Assembly (NCBI RefSeq): GCF_003697165.2
Contig: NZ_CP033092.2
Span: forward strand, 248,001-312,000
Direction: 5' to 3'
From: Escherichia coli DSM 30083 = JCM 1649 = ATCC 11775
GTDB lineage: Bacteria; Pseudomonadota; Gammaproteobacteria; Enterobacterales; Enterobacteriaceae
Length of the DNA: 64,000 nucleotides
In this document: positions 1-8,659 of the stretch, piece after piece
How positions within the stretch are numbered: position 1 is the first letter of the stretch
Layout: each line of letters starts with the position of its first letter
Notes under the pieces: generated by a model
What the model saw: the letters and a program-made list of their open reading frames with translations, nothing else
Databases searched by the model: none
What the model was told of the DNA's origin: nothing
Translations under genes and position numbers: made by a program

Positions 1-242
1 TAACCAATAACAGGAAATAACCTGTTGTAGAATTTATTCATGCCGTGAGTTAACTGAGATATAATAATAAATGCGGTAGTGAACAATGCTAGACATATCG
101 CAGAAAGAGAAATCAGAACATGCCCTGCAACGAAATATTCACTTTGCCCAGAACCGGTTAATACAAACTCACCTAATGCGATGCATATTATACCCATCAG
201 TAAAGGAATTAATTTAAACAACCATCCGATATATATATTCAT
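1..242 (-). CDS. yhiM: YhiM inner-membrane protein, N-terminal part (cut by window edge)
   Basis: The minus strand opens with ATG at 240-242 and stays open to the window edge, giving the first 80 residues of a hydrophobic protein (begins MNIYIGWLFKLIP). I recognise the N-terminus of YhiM, a DUF2776 multi-pass inner-membrane protein of about 350 residues linked in E. coli to acid stress survival. Two membrane segments are visible (roughly residues 5-30 and 38-60). A GGGG stretch about 8 nt upstream of the ATG can serve as ribosome binding site. In K-12 yhiM also lies beyond yhiI, so the order is conserved. The plus-strand open frame at 79-288 is the antisense shadow of this gene. Confidence 0.9.
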   Translation of the reverse strand, partial: MNIYIGWLFKLIPLLMGIICIALGEFVLTGSGQSEYFVAGHVLISLSAICLALFTTAFIIISQLTHGMNKFYNRLFPVIG

Positions 243-975
243 TTTAAACCCCATATATATTTTCTGCTACACTTCGAAAAACATATGATTCGTCTTTTCA
301 GTTAGTTAAATATGTCTATAAGATGCCATCAATTAAAAAAAGTAACTTCACTATAATCGGATTTAGCGTTATGGGGATCAACTTTTAGCGGTGAGTTAAT
401 GCTATTAAATAAATATTTATCCTAAGATAAACTCTGAATTAATATCTTTATCTTATTTTGTTGTTTTAAATGAATCTTTTAGGGAATATTTTATTAAACC
501 CACGAACCTTTATCATCTATCATCTTTTCAGAATAAATTATTTTATATTCGGTATTTATTCGCACATCAGGCGATAATAACGTTATGTGATAGTCATCAG
601 GTTTCCCTGTTACGGAAACCTGTGCAACAGAATCTGTGAACCTGTACAGAATATTTTTGGAAAAAACACCAGCGAACGGAAGAACATCGCGATGTATCAC
701 AAGTTGATGGCAATCAAATAGACAACATGAATATAACTGTTAGTATTTAATTGATTTCACTTATGAGTATGCGTGTTTCATTTACGGCCAGGAATGCTGA
801 TGATGACAACATTACTACCCGTTTTCACTAAGCCTTCCCCATTGGCGCTCAATGCTCTGTGCGCTGGTCGTATTTGCCATTTCCTTCTTATCCCGGATGG
901 AAGAATCCGCTGAACATCGTTCGGTGGCAGTTGTAACACGCGTCGATTGCTTACAGGGATTATGGCGGATCGATT
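243..975. other. gene-poor stretch between yhiM and yhiI
   Basis: About 730 bases separate the divergently read yhiM and yhiI. The first half (243-480) is AT-rich and I see no gene in it; it should contain the yhiM promoter. Positions 494-700 hold a short minus-strand frame listed separately. In K-12 this interval carries yhiJ and yhiL, which are absent here. The last 200 bases before yhiI have ordinary base composition and contain a short plus-strand open frame (about 809-913) with no start signal that I trust. Confidence 0.6.
494..700 (-). pseudogene. possible C-terminal remnant of a lost gene (yhiJ/yhiL interval)
   Basis: A 68-codon minus-strand frame starts at a GTG (698-700) without a recognisable ribosome binding site. 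The frame is also open for 13 codons upstream of the GTG before a TAA, as expected for the tail of a longer gene. The product is hydrophilic and ends in a beta-rich stretch with the tract SPDVRINTEYKIIYSEK. I do not recognise the family with certainty. Because K-12 carries the large DUF4049-type genes yhiJ and yhiL in this interval, the simplest reading is a remnant left after their deletion. It could also be a small unrelated gene or a chance frame. Confidence 0.35.
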
Positions 976-2043
976 ATGGATAAGAGTAAGCGCCATCTGG
1001 CGTGGTGGGGTGTCGGGGCACTGGCGGTGGCTGCCGTCGTGGCGTGGTGGCTGTTGCGCCCGGCGGGTGTGCCGGAAGGCTTTGCTGTCAGCAATGGGCG
1101 CATTGAAGCGACGGAAGTGGATATCGCCAGCAAAATTGCCGGGCGTATCGACACCATTCTGGTGAAAGAAGGCCAGTTTGTTCGAGAAGGTGAAGTGCTG
1201 GCGAAGATGGATACTCGCGTGTTGCAGGAACAGCGACTGGAAGCCATCGCGCAAATCAAAGAAGCACAAAGTGCCGTTGCCGCCGCGCAGGCTTTGCTGG
1301 AGCAACGCCAAAGCGAAACTCGTGCCGCACAGTCGCTGGTTAATCAACGCCAGGCAGAACTGGACTCCGTAGCAAAACGTCATACGCGTTCCCGCTCACT
1401 GGCACAACGGGGGGCAATTTCTGCGCAACAGTTGGATGACGACCGCGCCGCCGCTGAGAGCGCCCGAGCTGCGCTGGAATCGGCAAAAGCTCAGGTTTCT
1501 GCTTCTAAAGCCGCTATAGAGGCGGCACGCACCAATATCATTCAGGCGCAAACTCGCGTCGAAGCGGCACAAGCCACTGAACGGCGCATTGCCGCAGATA
1601 TCGATGACAGCGAACTGAAAGCCCCGCGTGACGGACGCGTGCAGTATCGGGTTGCCGAGCCAGGCGAAGTGCTGGCAGCAGGCGGTCGGGTGCTGAATAT
1701 GGTCGATCTCAGCGACGTCTATATGACCTTCTTTCTGCCAACCGAACAGGCGGGCACGCTGAAACTGGGCGGTGAAGCACGTTTGATTCTTGATGCTGCA
1801 CCAGATCTGCGTATTCCTGCAACCATCAGTTTTGTCGCCAGCGTCGCCCAGTTCACGCCAAAAACCGTCGAAACCAGCGATGAGCGGCTGAAACTGATGT
1901 TCCGCGTCAAAGCGCGTATCCCACCGGAATTACTCCAGCAGCATCTGGAATATGTCAAAACCGGATTGCCGGGCGTAGCGTGGGTGCGGGTGAATGAAGA
2001 ACTTCCGTGGCCTGACGACCTGGTGGTGAGGTTGCCGCAATGA
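976..2043 (+). CDS. yhiI: HlyD-family periplasmic adaptor (membrane fusion) protein YhiI
   Basis: A 355-residue protein with one N-terminal membrane anchor (about residues 8-27), a lipoyl/barrel half-motif (about 40-75), a long Ala/Gln/Glu-rich coiled-coil hairpin (about 85-205) and the second barrel half with a beta-barrel domain to the C-terminus. This is the layout of HlyD/EmrA-type adaptors, which link an inner-membrane ABC exporter to an outer-membrane channel. The stop codon overlaps the rbbA start by four bases (ATGA), and yhhJ follows with the same overlap, so the three form one operon. The same adaptor, double-ATPase and permease set occurs in the E. coli ybhGFSR operon. The exported substrate cannot be read from sequence. 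Confidence 0.9.
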   Translation: MDKSKRHLAWWGVGALAVAAVVAWWLLRPAGVPEGFAVSNGRIEATEVDIASKIAGRIDTILVKEGQFVREGEVLAKMDTRVLQEQRLEAIAQIKEAQSAVAAAQALLEQRQSETRAAQSLVNQRQAELDSVAKRHTRSRSLAQRGAISAQQLDDDRAAAESARAALESAKAQVSASKAAIEAARTNIIQAQTRVEAAQATERRIAADIDDSELKAPRDGRVQYRVAEPGEVLAAGGRVLNMVDLSDVYMTFFLPTEQAGTLKLGGEARLILDAAPDLRIPATISFVASVAQFTPKTVETSDERLKLMFRVKARIPPELLQQHLEYVKTGLPGVAWVRVNEELPWPDDLVVRLPQ

Positions 2044-4775
2044 CGCATCTGGAACTGGTTCCCGTCCCGCCTGTCGCGCAACTGGCGGGCGTGAGCCAGC
2101 ATTATGGAAAAACCGTTGCGCTGAACAATATCACACTCGATATTCCGGCCCGTTGCATGGTCGGGCTGATTGGACCGGATGGTGTCGGTAAATCGAGCTT
2201 GTTGTCGTTGATTTCCGGTGCCCGCGTCATTGAGCAGGGCAGCGTGATGGTGCTGGGCGGCGATATGCGCGACCCGAAGCATCGCCGCGACGTCTGCCCG
2301 CGCATCGCCTGGATGCCGCAGGGGCTGGGCAAAAATCTCTACCACACCTTGTCGGTGTATGAAAACGTCGATTTTTTCGCCCGCCTGTTCGGTCACGACA
2401 AAGCGGAGCGGGAAGTGCGAATTAATGAGCTGCTGACCAGCACCGGATTAGCACCGTTTCGCGATCGTCCGGCAGGGAAACTCTCCGGTGGGATGAAGCA
2501 AAAACTTGGGCTGTGCTGTGCGTTAATCCACGACCCGGAATTGTTGATTCTTGATGAGCCAACAACGGGGGTTGACCCGCTCTCCCGCGCCCAGTTCTGG
2601 GATCTGATCGACAGTATTCGCCAGCGGCAGAGCAATATGAGCGTGCTGGTCGCCACCGCCTACATGGAAGAGGCCGAACGCTTCGACTGGCTGGTAGCGA
2701 TGAATGCCGGAAAAGTGCTGGCAACTGGCAGCGCCGAAGAGCTGCGACAGCAAACGCAAAGCGCCACGCTGGAAGAAGCATTTATTAATCTGTTACCGCA
2801 AGCGCAACGCCAGGCGCATCAGGCGGTAGTGATCCCACCGTATCAACCTGAAAACGCAGAGATTGCCATCGAAGCGCGCGATCTGACCATGCGTTTTGGT
2901 TCCTTCGTTGCCGTTGATCACGTCAATTTCCGCATTCCACGCGGGGAGATTTTTGGTTTTCTTGGTTCGAATGGCTGCGGTAAATCCACCACCATGAAAA
3001 TGCTTACCGGATTGCTGCCCGCCAGCGAAGGTGAGGCGTGGCTGTTCGGGCAGCCGGTTGATCCAAAAGATATCGATACTCGTCGCCGGGTGGGCTATAT
3101 GTCGCAGGCGTTTTCGCTCTATAACGAACTCACCGTGCGGCAAAACCTGGAGTTACATGCTCGTCTGTTTCATATCCCGGAAGCGGAAATTCCCGCGCGA
3201 GTGGCTGAAATGAGCGAGCGTTTTAAGCTCAACGACGTCGAAGATGTATTGCCGGAGTCATTGCCGCTCGGCATTCGCCAGCGGCTATCGCTGGCGGTGG
3301 CGGTGATTCATCGCCCGGAGATGCTAATCCTCGATGAGCCGACTTCTGGCGTCGATCCGGTGGCGAGGGATATGTTCTGGCAGTTGATGGTGGATCTCTC
3401 GCGTCAGGACAAAGTGACTATCTTCATCTCCACCCACTTTATGAACGAAGCGGAACGTTGTGACCGTATCTCACTGATGCACGCTGGAAAAGTGCTCGCC
3501 AGCGGTACACCGCCGGAACTGGTTGAGAAACGCGGAGCCGCCAGTCTGGAAGAGGCATTTATCGCTTATTTGCAGGAAGCGGCAGGGCAGAGCAACGAAG
3601 CCGAAGCGCCGCCTGTGGTACATGACACTACCCACGCGCCACGTCAGGGATTCAGCCTGCGCCGTCTGTTTAGCTACAGCCGCCGCGAAGCGCTGGAACT
3701 GCGACGCGATCCGGTACGTTCGACGCTGGCGCTGATGGGAACGGTGATCCTGATGCTGATAATGGGTTATGGCATCAGTATGGATGTGGAAAACCTGCGC
3801 TTTGCGGTGCTTGACCGCGATCAAACCGTCAGTAGCCAGGCGTGGACGCTCAATCTCTCCGGTTCCCGTTACTTTATCGAACAGCCGCCGCTCACCAGTT
3901 ATGACGAGCTTGATCGTCGGATGCGTGCGGGCGATATCACGGTGGCAATTGAGATCCCTCCTAATTTCGGGCGCGATATCGCGCGTGGTACGCCCGTGGA
4001 ACTCGGTGTCTGGATCGACGGTGCGATGCCGAGCCGCGCCGAAACGGTAAAAGGTTACGTGCAGGCCATGCACCAGAGCTGGCTACAGGATGTGGCGAGC
4101 CGACAGTCCACACCCGCCAGCCAAAGCGGGCTGATGAATATTGAGACGCGCTATCGCTATAACCCGGACGTAAAAAGCCTGCCGGCGATTGTTCCGGCGG
4201 TGATCCCGCTTCTGCTGATGATGATCCCGTCAATGCTAAGCGCCCTTAGCGTGGTGCGGGAAAAAGAGCTAGGGTCGATTATCAACCTTTACGTGACCCC
4301 CACCACCCGTAGCGAATTTTTACTTGGCAAACAGCTGCCATACATCGCGCTGGGGATGCTGAACTTTTTCCTGCTCTGCGCCCTGTCGGTGTTTGTGTTT
4401 GGCGTACCGCATAAAGGCAGTTTCCTGACTCTCACCCTGGCGGCGCTGCTGTATATCATCATCGCCACCGGAATGGGGCTGCTGATCTCCACCTTTATGA
4501 AAAGCCAGATTGCCGCCATTTTCGGTACGGCAATTATCACGTTGATCCCGGCGACACAGTTTTCCGGGATGATCGATCCGGTAGCTTCGCTGGAAGGTCC
4601 AGGACGTTGGATCGGCGAGGTTTATCCCACCAGTCATTTTCTGACTATCGCCCGCGGAACGTTCTCGAAAGCGCTGGATCTGACTGATTTGTGGCAACTT
4701 TTTATCCCGTTGCTGATAGCCATACCGCTGGTGATGGGCTTAAGCATCCTGCTGCTGAAAAAACAGGAGGGATGA
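2040..4775 (+). CDS. rbbA: RbbA: ribosome-associated ATPase / ABC transporter with fused permease
   Basis: The 911 residues contain two ABC ATPase domains followed by an ABC-2 type membrane domain. The first ATPase has Walker A GPDGVGKSS (residues 45-53), signature LSGGMKQ and Walker B LLILDEPTTG. The second has Walker A GSNGCGKST and Walker B MLILDEPTSG, but its signature is the unusual LPLGIRQR in place of LSGGQ. The last about 370 residues hold one early membrane helix, a large extracytoplasmic loop and a bundle of about five helices, as in ABC-2 permeases. RbbA of E. coli binds ribosomes and has been linked to E-site tRNA release, yet its domain build and its partners YhiI and YhhJ look like an exporter. 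Length equals that of the K-12 protein. Confidence 0.93.
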   Translation: MTHLELVPVPPVAQLAGVSQHYGKTVALNNITLDIPARCMVGLIGPDGVGKSSLLSLISGARVIEQGSVMVLGGDMRDPKHRRDVCPRIAWMPQGLGKNLYHTLSVYENVDFFARLFGHDKAEREVRINELLTSTGLAPFRDRPAGKLSGGMKQKLGLCCALIHDPELLILDEPTTGVDPLSRAQFWDLIDSIRQRQSNMSVLVATAYMEEAERFDWLVAMNAGKVLATGSAEELRQQTQSATLEEAFINLLPQAQRQAHQAVVIPPYQPENAEIAIEARDLTMRFGSFVAVDHVNFRIPRGEIFGFLGSNGCGKSTTMKMLTGLLPASEGEAWLFGQPVDPKDIDTRRRVGYMSQAFSLYNELTVRQNLELHARLFHIPEAEIPARVAEMSERFKLNDVEDVLPESLPLGIRQRLSLAVAVIHRPEMLILDEPTSGVDPVARDMFWQLMVDLSRQDKVTIFISTHFMNEAERCDRISLMHAGKVLASGTPPELVEKRGAASLEEAFIAYLQEAAGQSNEAEAPPVVHDTTHAPRQGFSLRRLFSYSRREALELRRDPVRSTLALMGTVILMLIMGYGISMDVENLRFAVLDRDQTVSSQAWTLNLSGSRYFIEQPPLTSYDELDRRMRAGDITVAIEIPPNFGRDIARGTPVELGVWIDGAMPSRAETVKGYVQAMHQSWLQDVASRQSTPASQSGLMNIETRYRYNPDVKSLPAIVPAVIPLLLMMIPSMLSALSVVREKELGSIINLYVTPTTRSEFLLGKQLPYIALGMLNFFLLCALSVFVFGVPHKGSFLTLTLAALLYIIIATGMGLLISTFMKSQIAAIFGTAIITLIPATQFSGMIDPVASLEGPGRWIGEVYPTSHFLTIARGTFSKALDLTDLWQLFIPLLIAIPLVMGLSILLLKKQEG

Positions 4776-5899
4776 TGCGCCATTTACGCAATATTTTTAA
4801 TCTGGGTATCAAAGAGTTGCGCAGTCTGCTCGGTGATAAAGCGATGCTGACGCTGATTGTCTTCTCGTTTACGGTGTCGGTGTATTCGTCAGCGACCGTT
4901 ACGCCAGGATCGTTGAACCTCGCGCCGATCGCCATAGCCGATATGGATCAATCGCAGTTGTCGAACCGGATCGTTAACAGCTTCTATCGCCCGTGGTTTT
5001 TGCCACCGGAGATGATCACCGCCGATGAGATGGATGCCGGACTGGACGCCGGACGTTATACCTTCGCGATAAATATTCCGCCTAATTTTCAGCGTGATGT
5101 CCTCGCCGGACGCCAGCCGGATATTCAGGTGAACGTCGATGCCACGCGCATGAGCCAGGCATTCACTGGCAACGGTTATATCCAGAATATTATCAACGGT
5201 GAAGTGAACAGCTTTGTCGCGCGCTACCGTGATAACAGCGAACCGTTGGTATCGCTGGAAACCCGGATGCGCTTTAACCCGAACCTCGATCCCGCGTGGT
5301 TTGGCGGGGTGATGGCGATCATCAACAACATTACCATGCTGGCGATTGTGTTGACCGGATCGGCACTGATCCGCGAGCGTGAACACGGCACGGTGGAACA
5401 CTTACTGGTGATGCCGATAACGCCGTTTGAGATCATGATGGCAAAGGTCTGGTCGATGGGGCTGGTGGTGCTGGTGGTGTCGGGATTATCGCTGGTGCTG
5501 ATGGTGAAAGGCGTGCTGGGCGTACCGATTGAAGGCTCGATCCCGCTGTTTATGCTGGGCGTGGCGCTCAGTTTGTTTGCCACCACGTCAATCGGCATTT
5601 TTATGGGGACGATAGCGCGTTCAATGCCGCAACTGGGGCTGCTGGTGATTCTGGTGCTGCTGCCGCTGCAAATGCTTTCCGGTGGTTCCACGCCGCGCGA
5701 AAGTATGCCGCAGATGGTGCAGGACATTATGCTGACCATGCCGACGACACACTTTGTTAGCCTCGCGCAGGCCATCCTCTACCGTGGTGCCGGATTCGAA
5801 ATCGTCTGGCCGCAGTTCCTGACACTGATGGCAATTGGCGGCGCGTTTTTCACCATCGCACTGCTGAGATTCAGGAAGACAATTGGGACAATGGCGTAA
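4775..5899 (+). CDS. yhhJ: ABC-2 type permease YhhJ
   Basis: A 374-residue inner-membrane protein with one N-terminal helix (about 20-40), a periplasmic domain of about 130 residues and five or six C-terminal helices, the ABC-2 exporter permease pattern. It is homologous to the permease part of RbbA and probably pairs with it. Two ATGs (4772 and 4775) lie right behind an AGGAGGG; the second is chosen because it gives a workable spacing and the usual family length. The more upstream ATG at 4691 lies inside rbbA and is not used. The start overlaps the rbbA stop, indicating translational coupling. Confidence 0.9.
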   Translation: MRHLRNIFNLGIKELRSLLGDKAMLTLIVFSFTVSVYSSATVTPGSLNLAPIAIADMDQSQLSNRIVNSFYRPWFLPPEMITADEMDAGLDAGRYTFAINIPPNFQRDVLAGRQPDIQVNVDATRMSQAFTGNGYIQNIINGEVNSFVARYRDNSEPLVSLETRMRFNPNLDPAWFGGVMAIINNITMLAIVLTGSALIREREHGTVEHLLVMPITPFEIMMAKVWSMGLVVLVVSGLSLVLMVKGVLGVPIEGSIPLFMLGVALSLFATTSIGIFMGTIARSMPQLGLLVILVLLPLQMLSGGSTPRESMPQMVQDIMLTMPTTHFVSLAQAILYRGAGFEIVWPQFLTLMAIGGAFFTIALLRFRKTIGTMA

Positions 5900-5969
5900 T
5901 TACAGTTGCCCGATGCGTAAGCTTATAGGGTCTACGCATTGGTGCAATTTATTGAATTTTAGTGGTTTT

Positions 5970-6003
5970 GTAGGCCGGATAAGGCGTCACGCCGCATCCG
6001 GCG
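5970..6003. repeat. REP element between yhhJ and the aldolase gene
   Basis: A classical E. coli REP palindrome (GCCGGATAAGGCG ... CGCCGCATCCGGC) between the convergent ends of yhhJ and the accessory operon. It can fold into a stable hairpin and may protect the 3' ends of both transcripts. It also marks the junction between backbone and accessory DNA. Confidence 0.9.
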
Positions 6004-6008
6004 AAGAT

Positions 6009-6860
6009 TTACTTACCCAACCGATGCCCCTCATTCATCATCAGGATTTTGCTATACACATCTTCCTCGACGGCGTTTTTTGCTGATGCCATCACCCGTG
6101 CCAGATTCGCCTCGTTGTGATTATTCACATACGCTTTGCCGACTGCGGTGATAAACGCTTTGCGCAGATCGCTGGCGATATTCACTTTAGCGACGCGATA
6201 ATTAACGAAACTGCGTAATATCTCCGGGGCGATACCGGAGCCGCCGTGAATAACCAGCGGCACCGGGCTGACTTCGGCAATGCGCTTCAGCAGGGGGATA
6301 TCGATCCGCGGTATATCGTCCAGGCCATGAACGTTACCAATAGAAACTGCCAGCATGTCGCAACCGGTGCGTTCGACAAAGGTCTTCACCTTTTCCGGTT
6401 CCGTTTTGCAATCGGCTTCGCTGACGTGATCGTCTTCTTTGCCGAGAATCGCCCCCAGCTCCGCTTCAACCGGTACGCCATAGGATTTACAGAAATCGAC
6501 AGCTTCCTGGGTGAAAGCGATATTCTCTTCAAAAGAGAATGCGGCACCGTCAATCATGACCGAGGTAAAGCCCGCGCGCACCGCCTGTTTAACATCCTCC
6601 TGAGTTTTCCCGTGATCAAGATGAAGACTGACCGGAACATCCATTTTATCAGCGTGACGTTTCACGATTTCATAAATGTAATCGTATCCCGACAGTTGTG
6701 CATTGGTGGGCGCAATCTGAATGAAGTTGGGTAATCCTGAACGCTCAATGGCGTTTAAAATTGAAATCGTTGTCTCCAGATTGGTGGTATTAAATGCGCC
6801 CGCTAATACCCGTTTTTCCTGAATGCGGTCGAGCAGTATCCGTCCATTAACTAATGGCAT
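6009..6860 (-). CDS. class II ketose-1,6-bisphosphate aldolase (tagatose/fructose type)
   Basis: The 283-residue protein belongs to the zinc-dependent class II aldolases close to KbaY/GatY. Visible active-site residues are Asp82 and His83 in SLHLDHG, His178 in GNVHG, His205 in VIHGGSG, and the NIAS phosphate-binding segment near residue 230. It should cleave a ketose-1,6-bisphosphate (tagatose or fructose type) to dihydroxyacetone phosphate and an aldehyde phosphate, or a ketose-1-phosphate in related enzymes. It is the last gene of the accessory PTS operon, 31 nt behind the HPr gene. No KbaZ/GatZ-type companion subunit is present. Exact substrate is inferred only. Confidence 0.88.
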   Translation of the reverse strand: MPLVNGRILLDRIQEKRVLAGAFNTTNLETTISILNAIERSGLPNFIQIAPTNAQLSGYDYIYEIVKRHADKMDVPVSLHLDHGKTQEDVKQAVRAGFTSVMIDGAAFSFEENIAFTQEAVDFCKSYGVPVEAELGAILGKEDDHVSEADCKTEPEKVKTFVERTGCDMLAVSIGNVHGLDDIPRIDIPLLKRIAEVSPVPLVIHGGSGIAPEILRSFVNYRVAKVNIASDLRKAFITAVGKAYVNNHNEANLARVMASAKNAVEEDVYSKILMMNEGHRLGK

Positions 6861-6891
6861 ATTGAAAACCTCATCTTTTAATATCAGTTAA

Positions 6892-7161
6892 TTATTCAGC
6901 TTCACCGAAGCGGTCGCGAAATAAGGTAGTGAGAGTTTGTATTGCCTCGTTTTCATCATCACCTTCGCAGCGTATTTCCACCGTTTTTCCGCCTTTTATT
7001 CCGGCGCGCATAATATTCATCATGCTGGTGGCATTAATATCATTACCTTCATAGTGCAGCGTCACTTTACAGCTATATTTTTTGGCGGCTTTCGCCAGAC
7101 AGGCCGCCGGACGTGCATGCAGGCCAGTACTGTTTCTGACTTCCACGGTTTTACTCAACAT
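6892..7161 (-). CDS. dedicated HPr-like phosphocarrier protein
   Basis: A complete 89-residue HPr. The phosphorylatable histidine is His15 in the motif TGLHARPA, and Ser46 occupies the place of the regulatory serine in classical HPr (NATSMMNIMRAG). It would pass phosphate from Enzyme I to the operon's own IIA protein. Its start overlaps the 3' end of the FGGY kinase gene by 11 bases, so translation is coupled. The presence of a private HPr besides the general PtsH suggests an operon that travels as a self-sufficient unit. Confidence 0.9.
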   Translation of the reverse strand: MLSKTVEVRNSTGLHARPAACLAKAAKKYSCKVTLHYEGNDINATSMMNIMRAGIKGGKTVEIRCEGDDENEAIQTLTTLFRDRFGEAE

Positions 7162-8659
7162 AGTGCTCCTCCCGATGATGTAATGGCATCACGCCTTCTT
7201 GCTGTAATTTCAACTGATACCAGCTTTTCCATTTGTGCTGATAACGCTGTAATTGATGGTATCTCGCCCGATTCGGTAACAAACGTTGGGCTATGGTGAC
7301 TTGCGGCGGTGGAATATCCGGTGCGGCGGTTAATAATGCTCCGACAGAAACCGCCTCGTTAAATGCAATTGCTTCAACCGGACGCTGTAAAATATCCGCC
7401 TTTAATTGCAGCCAAAGGGGATTATGGGTTGCCGGACCTATCACTTTTAACGCGCTGGTGCCGGGCACATTAAAACAGGCGAAGCAGTTGGCAAATTCCA
7501 TGGTTAATCCCAGTGAGACGCTGGCAATTAACATATCGATATTTAACGTATCGCCAAGCCCATAAAATAATCCTCGGGTATGGCGATTTTTATAGGGCGA
7601 ACCCGAACCGCGAAGATGCGGAATAAAAACGGGAATGTCATCGAGCGACCAGTTCCCCGCCAGGTAATCCGCATACCCACGATTGAGCGACACGGCGATC
7701 TCCTCATCGGTTAGCCGGAACGTGTTACGCAGCCACTCCAGCGCGAAACCGCCCACGGGCAGAGAAGCAAACAGGGTGAACTGGTTGGCAAGCGAGTAAC
7801 AGCCGTTTGCCAGCTTGTCACGTTTGGCCTGTTCATCCAGCGTCGGTTGTGTATCCAGTTGCAGAATGCCTTCCGTGGTGCCCGTCGAGTTAAGGATATC
7901 GCCCGGCATCATCTGCAACGCCCGCGCACCCACCATATGGTCATGTCCGGCCAGCGTCACGCTGACCGATTGCGAGAACCCAAGCGTTTTGCAGAGCGAC
8001 TCACTGACCCATCCGGCGTGCTCACCTGGCTGCAACAATGGCGCAAATGCTGAACAGGGAACGTGTAACAACGCCGCCGCTTTCGCTGACCATTCGCCTT
8101 TGCGCACGTCCAGACACAGTGTACGGCTGGCTAAGGTGATATCCGTTCGCTGTTCGCCAGTCAGCCGCCAGAGCAGCACTTCCGGTGCATGTAGCCAGCG
8201 CAGGCCGCGACGATTGCGCAGCGGATAATGCTCCAGCAACCAACGCATTTTGAAGGCAGAGTAATTGCTGTGCAGTGGTAACCCGCAAATGTCATAAAGT
8301 GCCGCACTGTCTGCCTCGCTAAGCGTTGCCAGATACTCTTCACCGCGACGGTCATACCATGCCAGCATTGGCGTCAGAATCTCGCCATGTTTGTCAAGAA
8401 ACACCCCTGACTCGCCAAAACTGGCAATGCTGATCCGCCTGACTGGCAGCGGCGAAGCGGCGTTCAGTTGCGCTATCGCCTGGCGGACCTCCTGCCAGAG
8501 GGCGTCGATATCGAAATCGACATTGCCCTGTGGGGAGATCTGTTTTGCCGTCACGAATTTATGCGCGCCCAACGTCGTTGCGTCCAGGCAGGAAAAGCAG
8601 GTGACTTTGCAATTGGTGGTGCCAATATCGATAACGATAGCTGCGCTGTTATCAGGCAT
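7151..8659 (-). CDS. FGGY-family carbohydrate kinase
   Basis: The 502-residue protein has the FGGY kinase layout: N-terminal phosphate motif DIGTTNCK (residues 11-18), a GHDHMVGA segment near the domain joint, and the NSTGTTEG adenosine/phosphate motif that opens the second actin-like domain. FGGY kinases phosphorylate sugars such as xylulose, ribulose, rhamnulose, fuculose, glycerol and autoinducer-2. Beside a PTS it probably adds a second phosphate to the sugar phosphate, or acts on a dephosphorylated intermediate. It overlaps the IIC gene by 8 bases and the HPr gene by 11. Substrate unknown. Confidence 0.87.
   Translation of the reverse strand: MPDNSAAIVIDIGTTNCKVTCFSCLDATTLGAHKFVTAKQISPQGNVDFDIDALWQEVRQAIAQLNAASPLPVRRISIASFGESGVFLDKHGEILTPMLAWYDRRGEEYLATLSEADSAALYDICGLPLHSNYSAFKMRWLLEHYPLRNRRGLRWLHAPEVLLWRLTGEQRTDITLASRTLCLDVRKGEWSAKAAALLHVPCSAFAPLLQPGEHAGWVSESLCKTLGFSQSVSVTLAGHDHMVGARALQMMPGDILNSTGTTEGILQLDTQPTLDEQAKRDKLANGCYSLANQFTLFASLPVGGFALEWLRNTFRLTDEEIAVSLNRGYADYLAGNWSLDDIPVFIPHLRGSGSPYKNRHTRGLFYGLGDTLNIDMLIASVSLGLTMEFANCFACFNVPGTSALKVIGPATHNPLWLQLKADILQRPVEAIAFNEAVSVGALLTAAPDIPPPQVTIAQRLLPNRARYHQLQRYQHKWKSWYQLKLQQEGVMPLHHREEHYVE

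Noticed and set aside
778..1383. A 201-codon minus-strand frame over the start of yhiI
   Set aside because: It is antisense to the well-supported yhiI, has no ribosome binding site and codes for a protein of shadow-like composition (rich in Arg, His, Gln and Pro).
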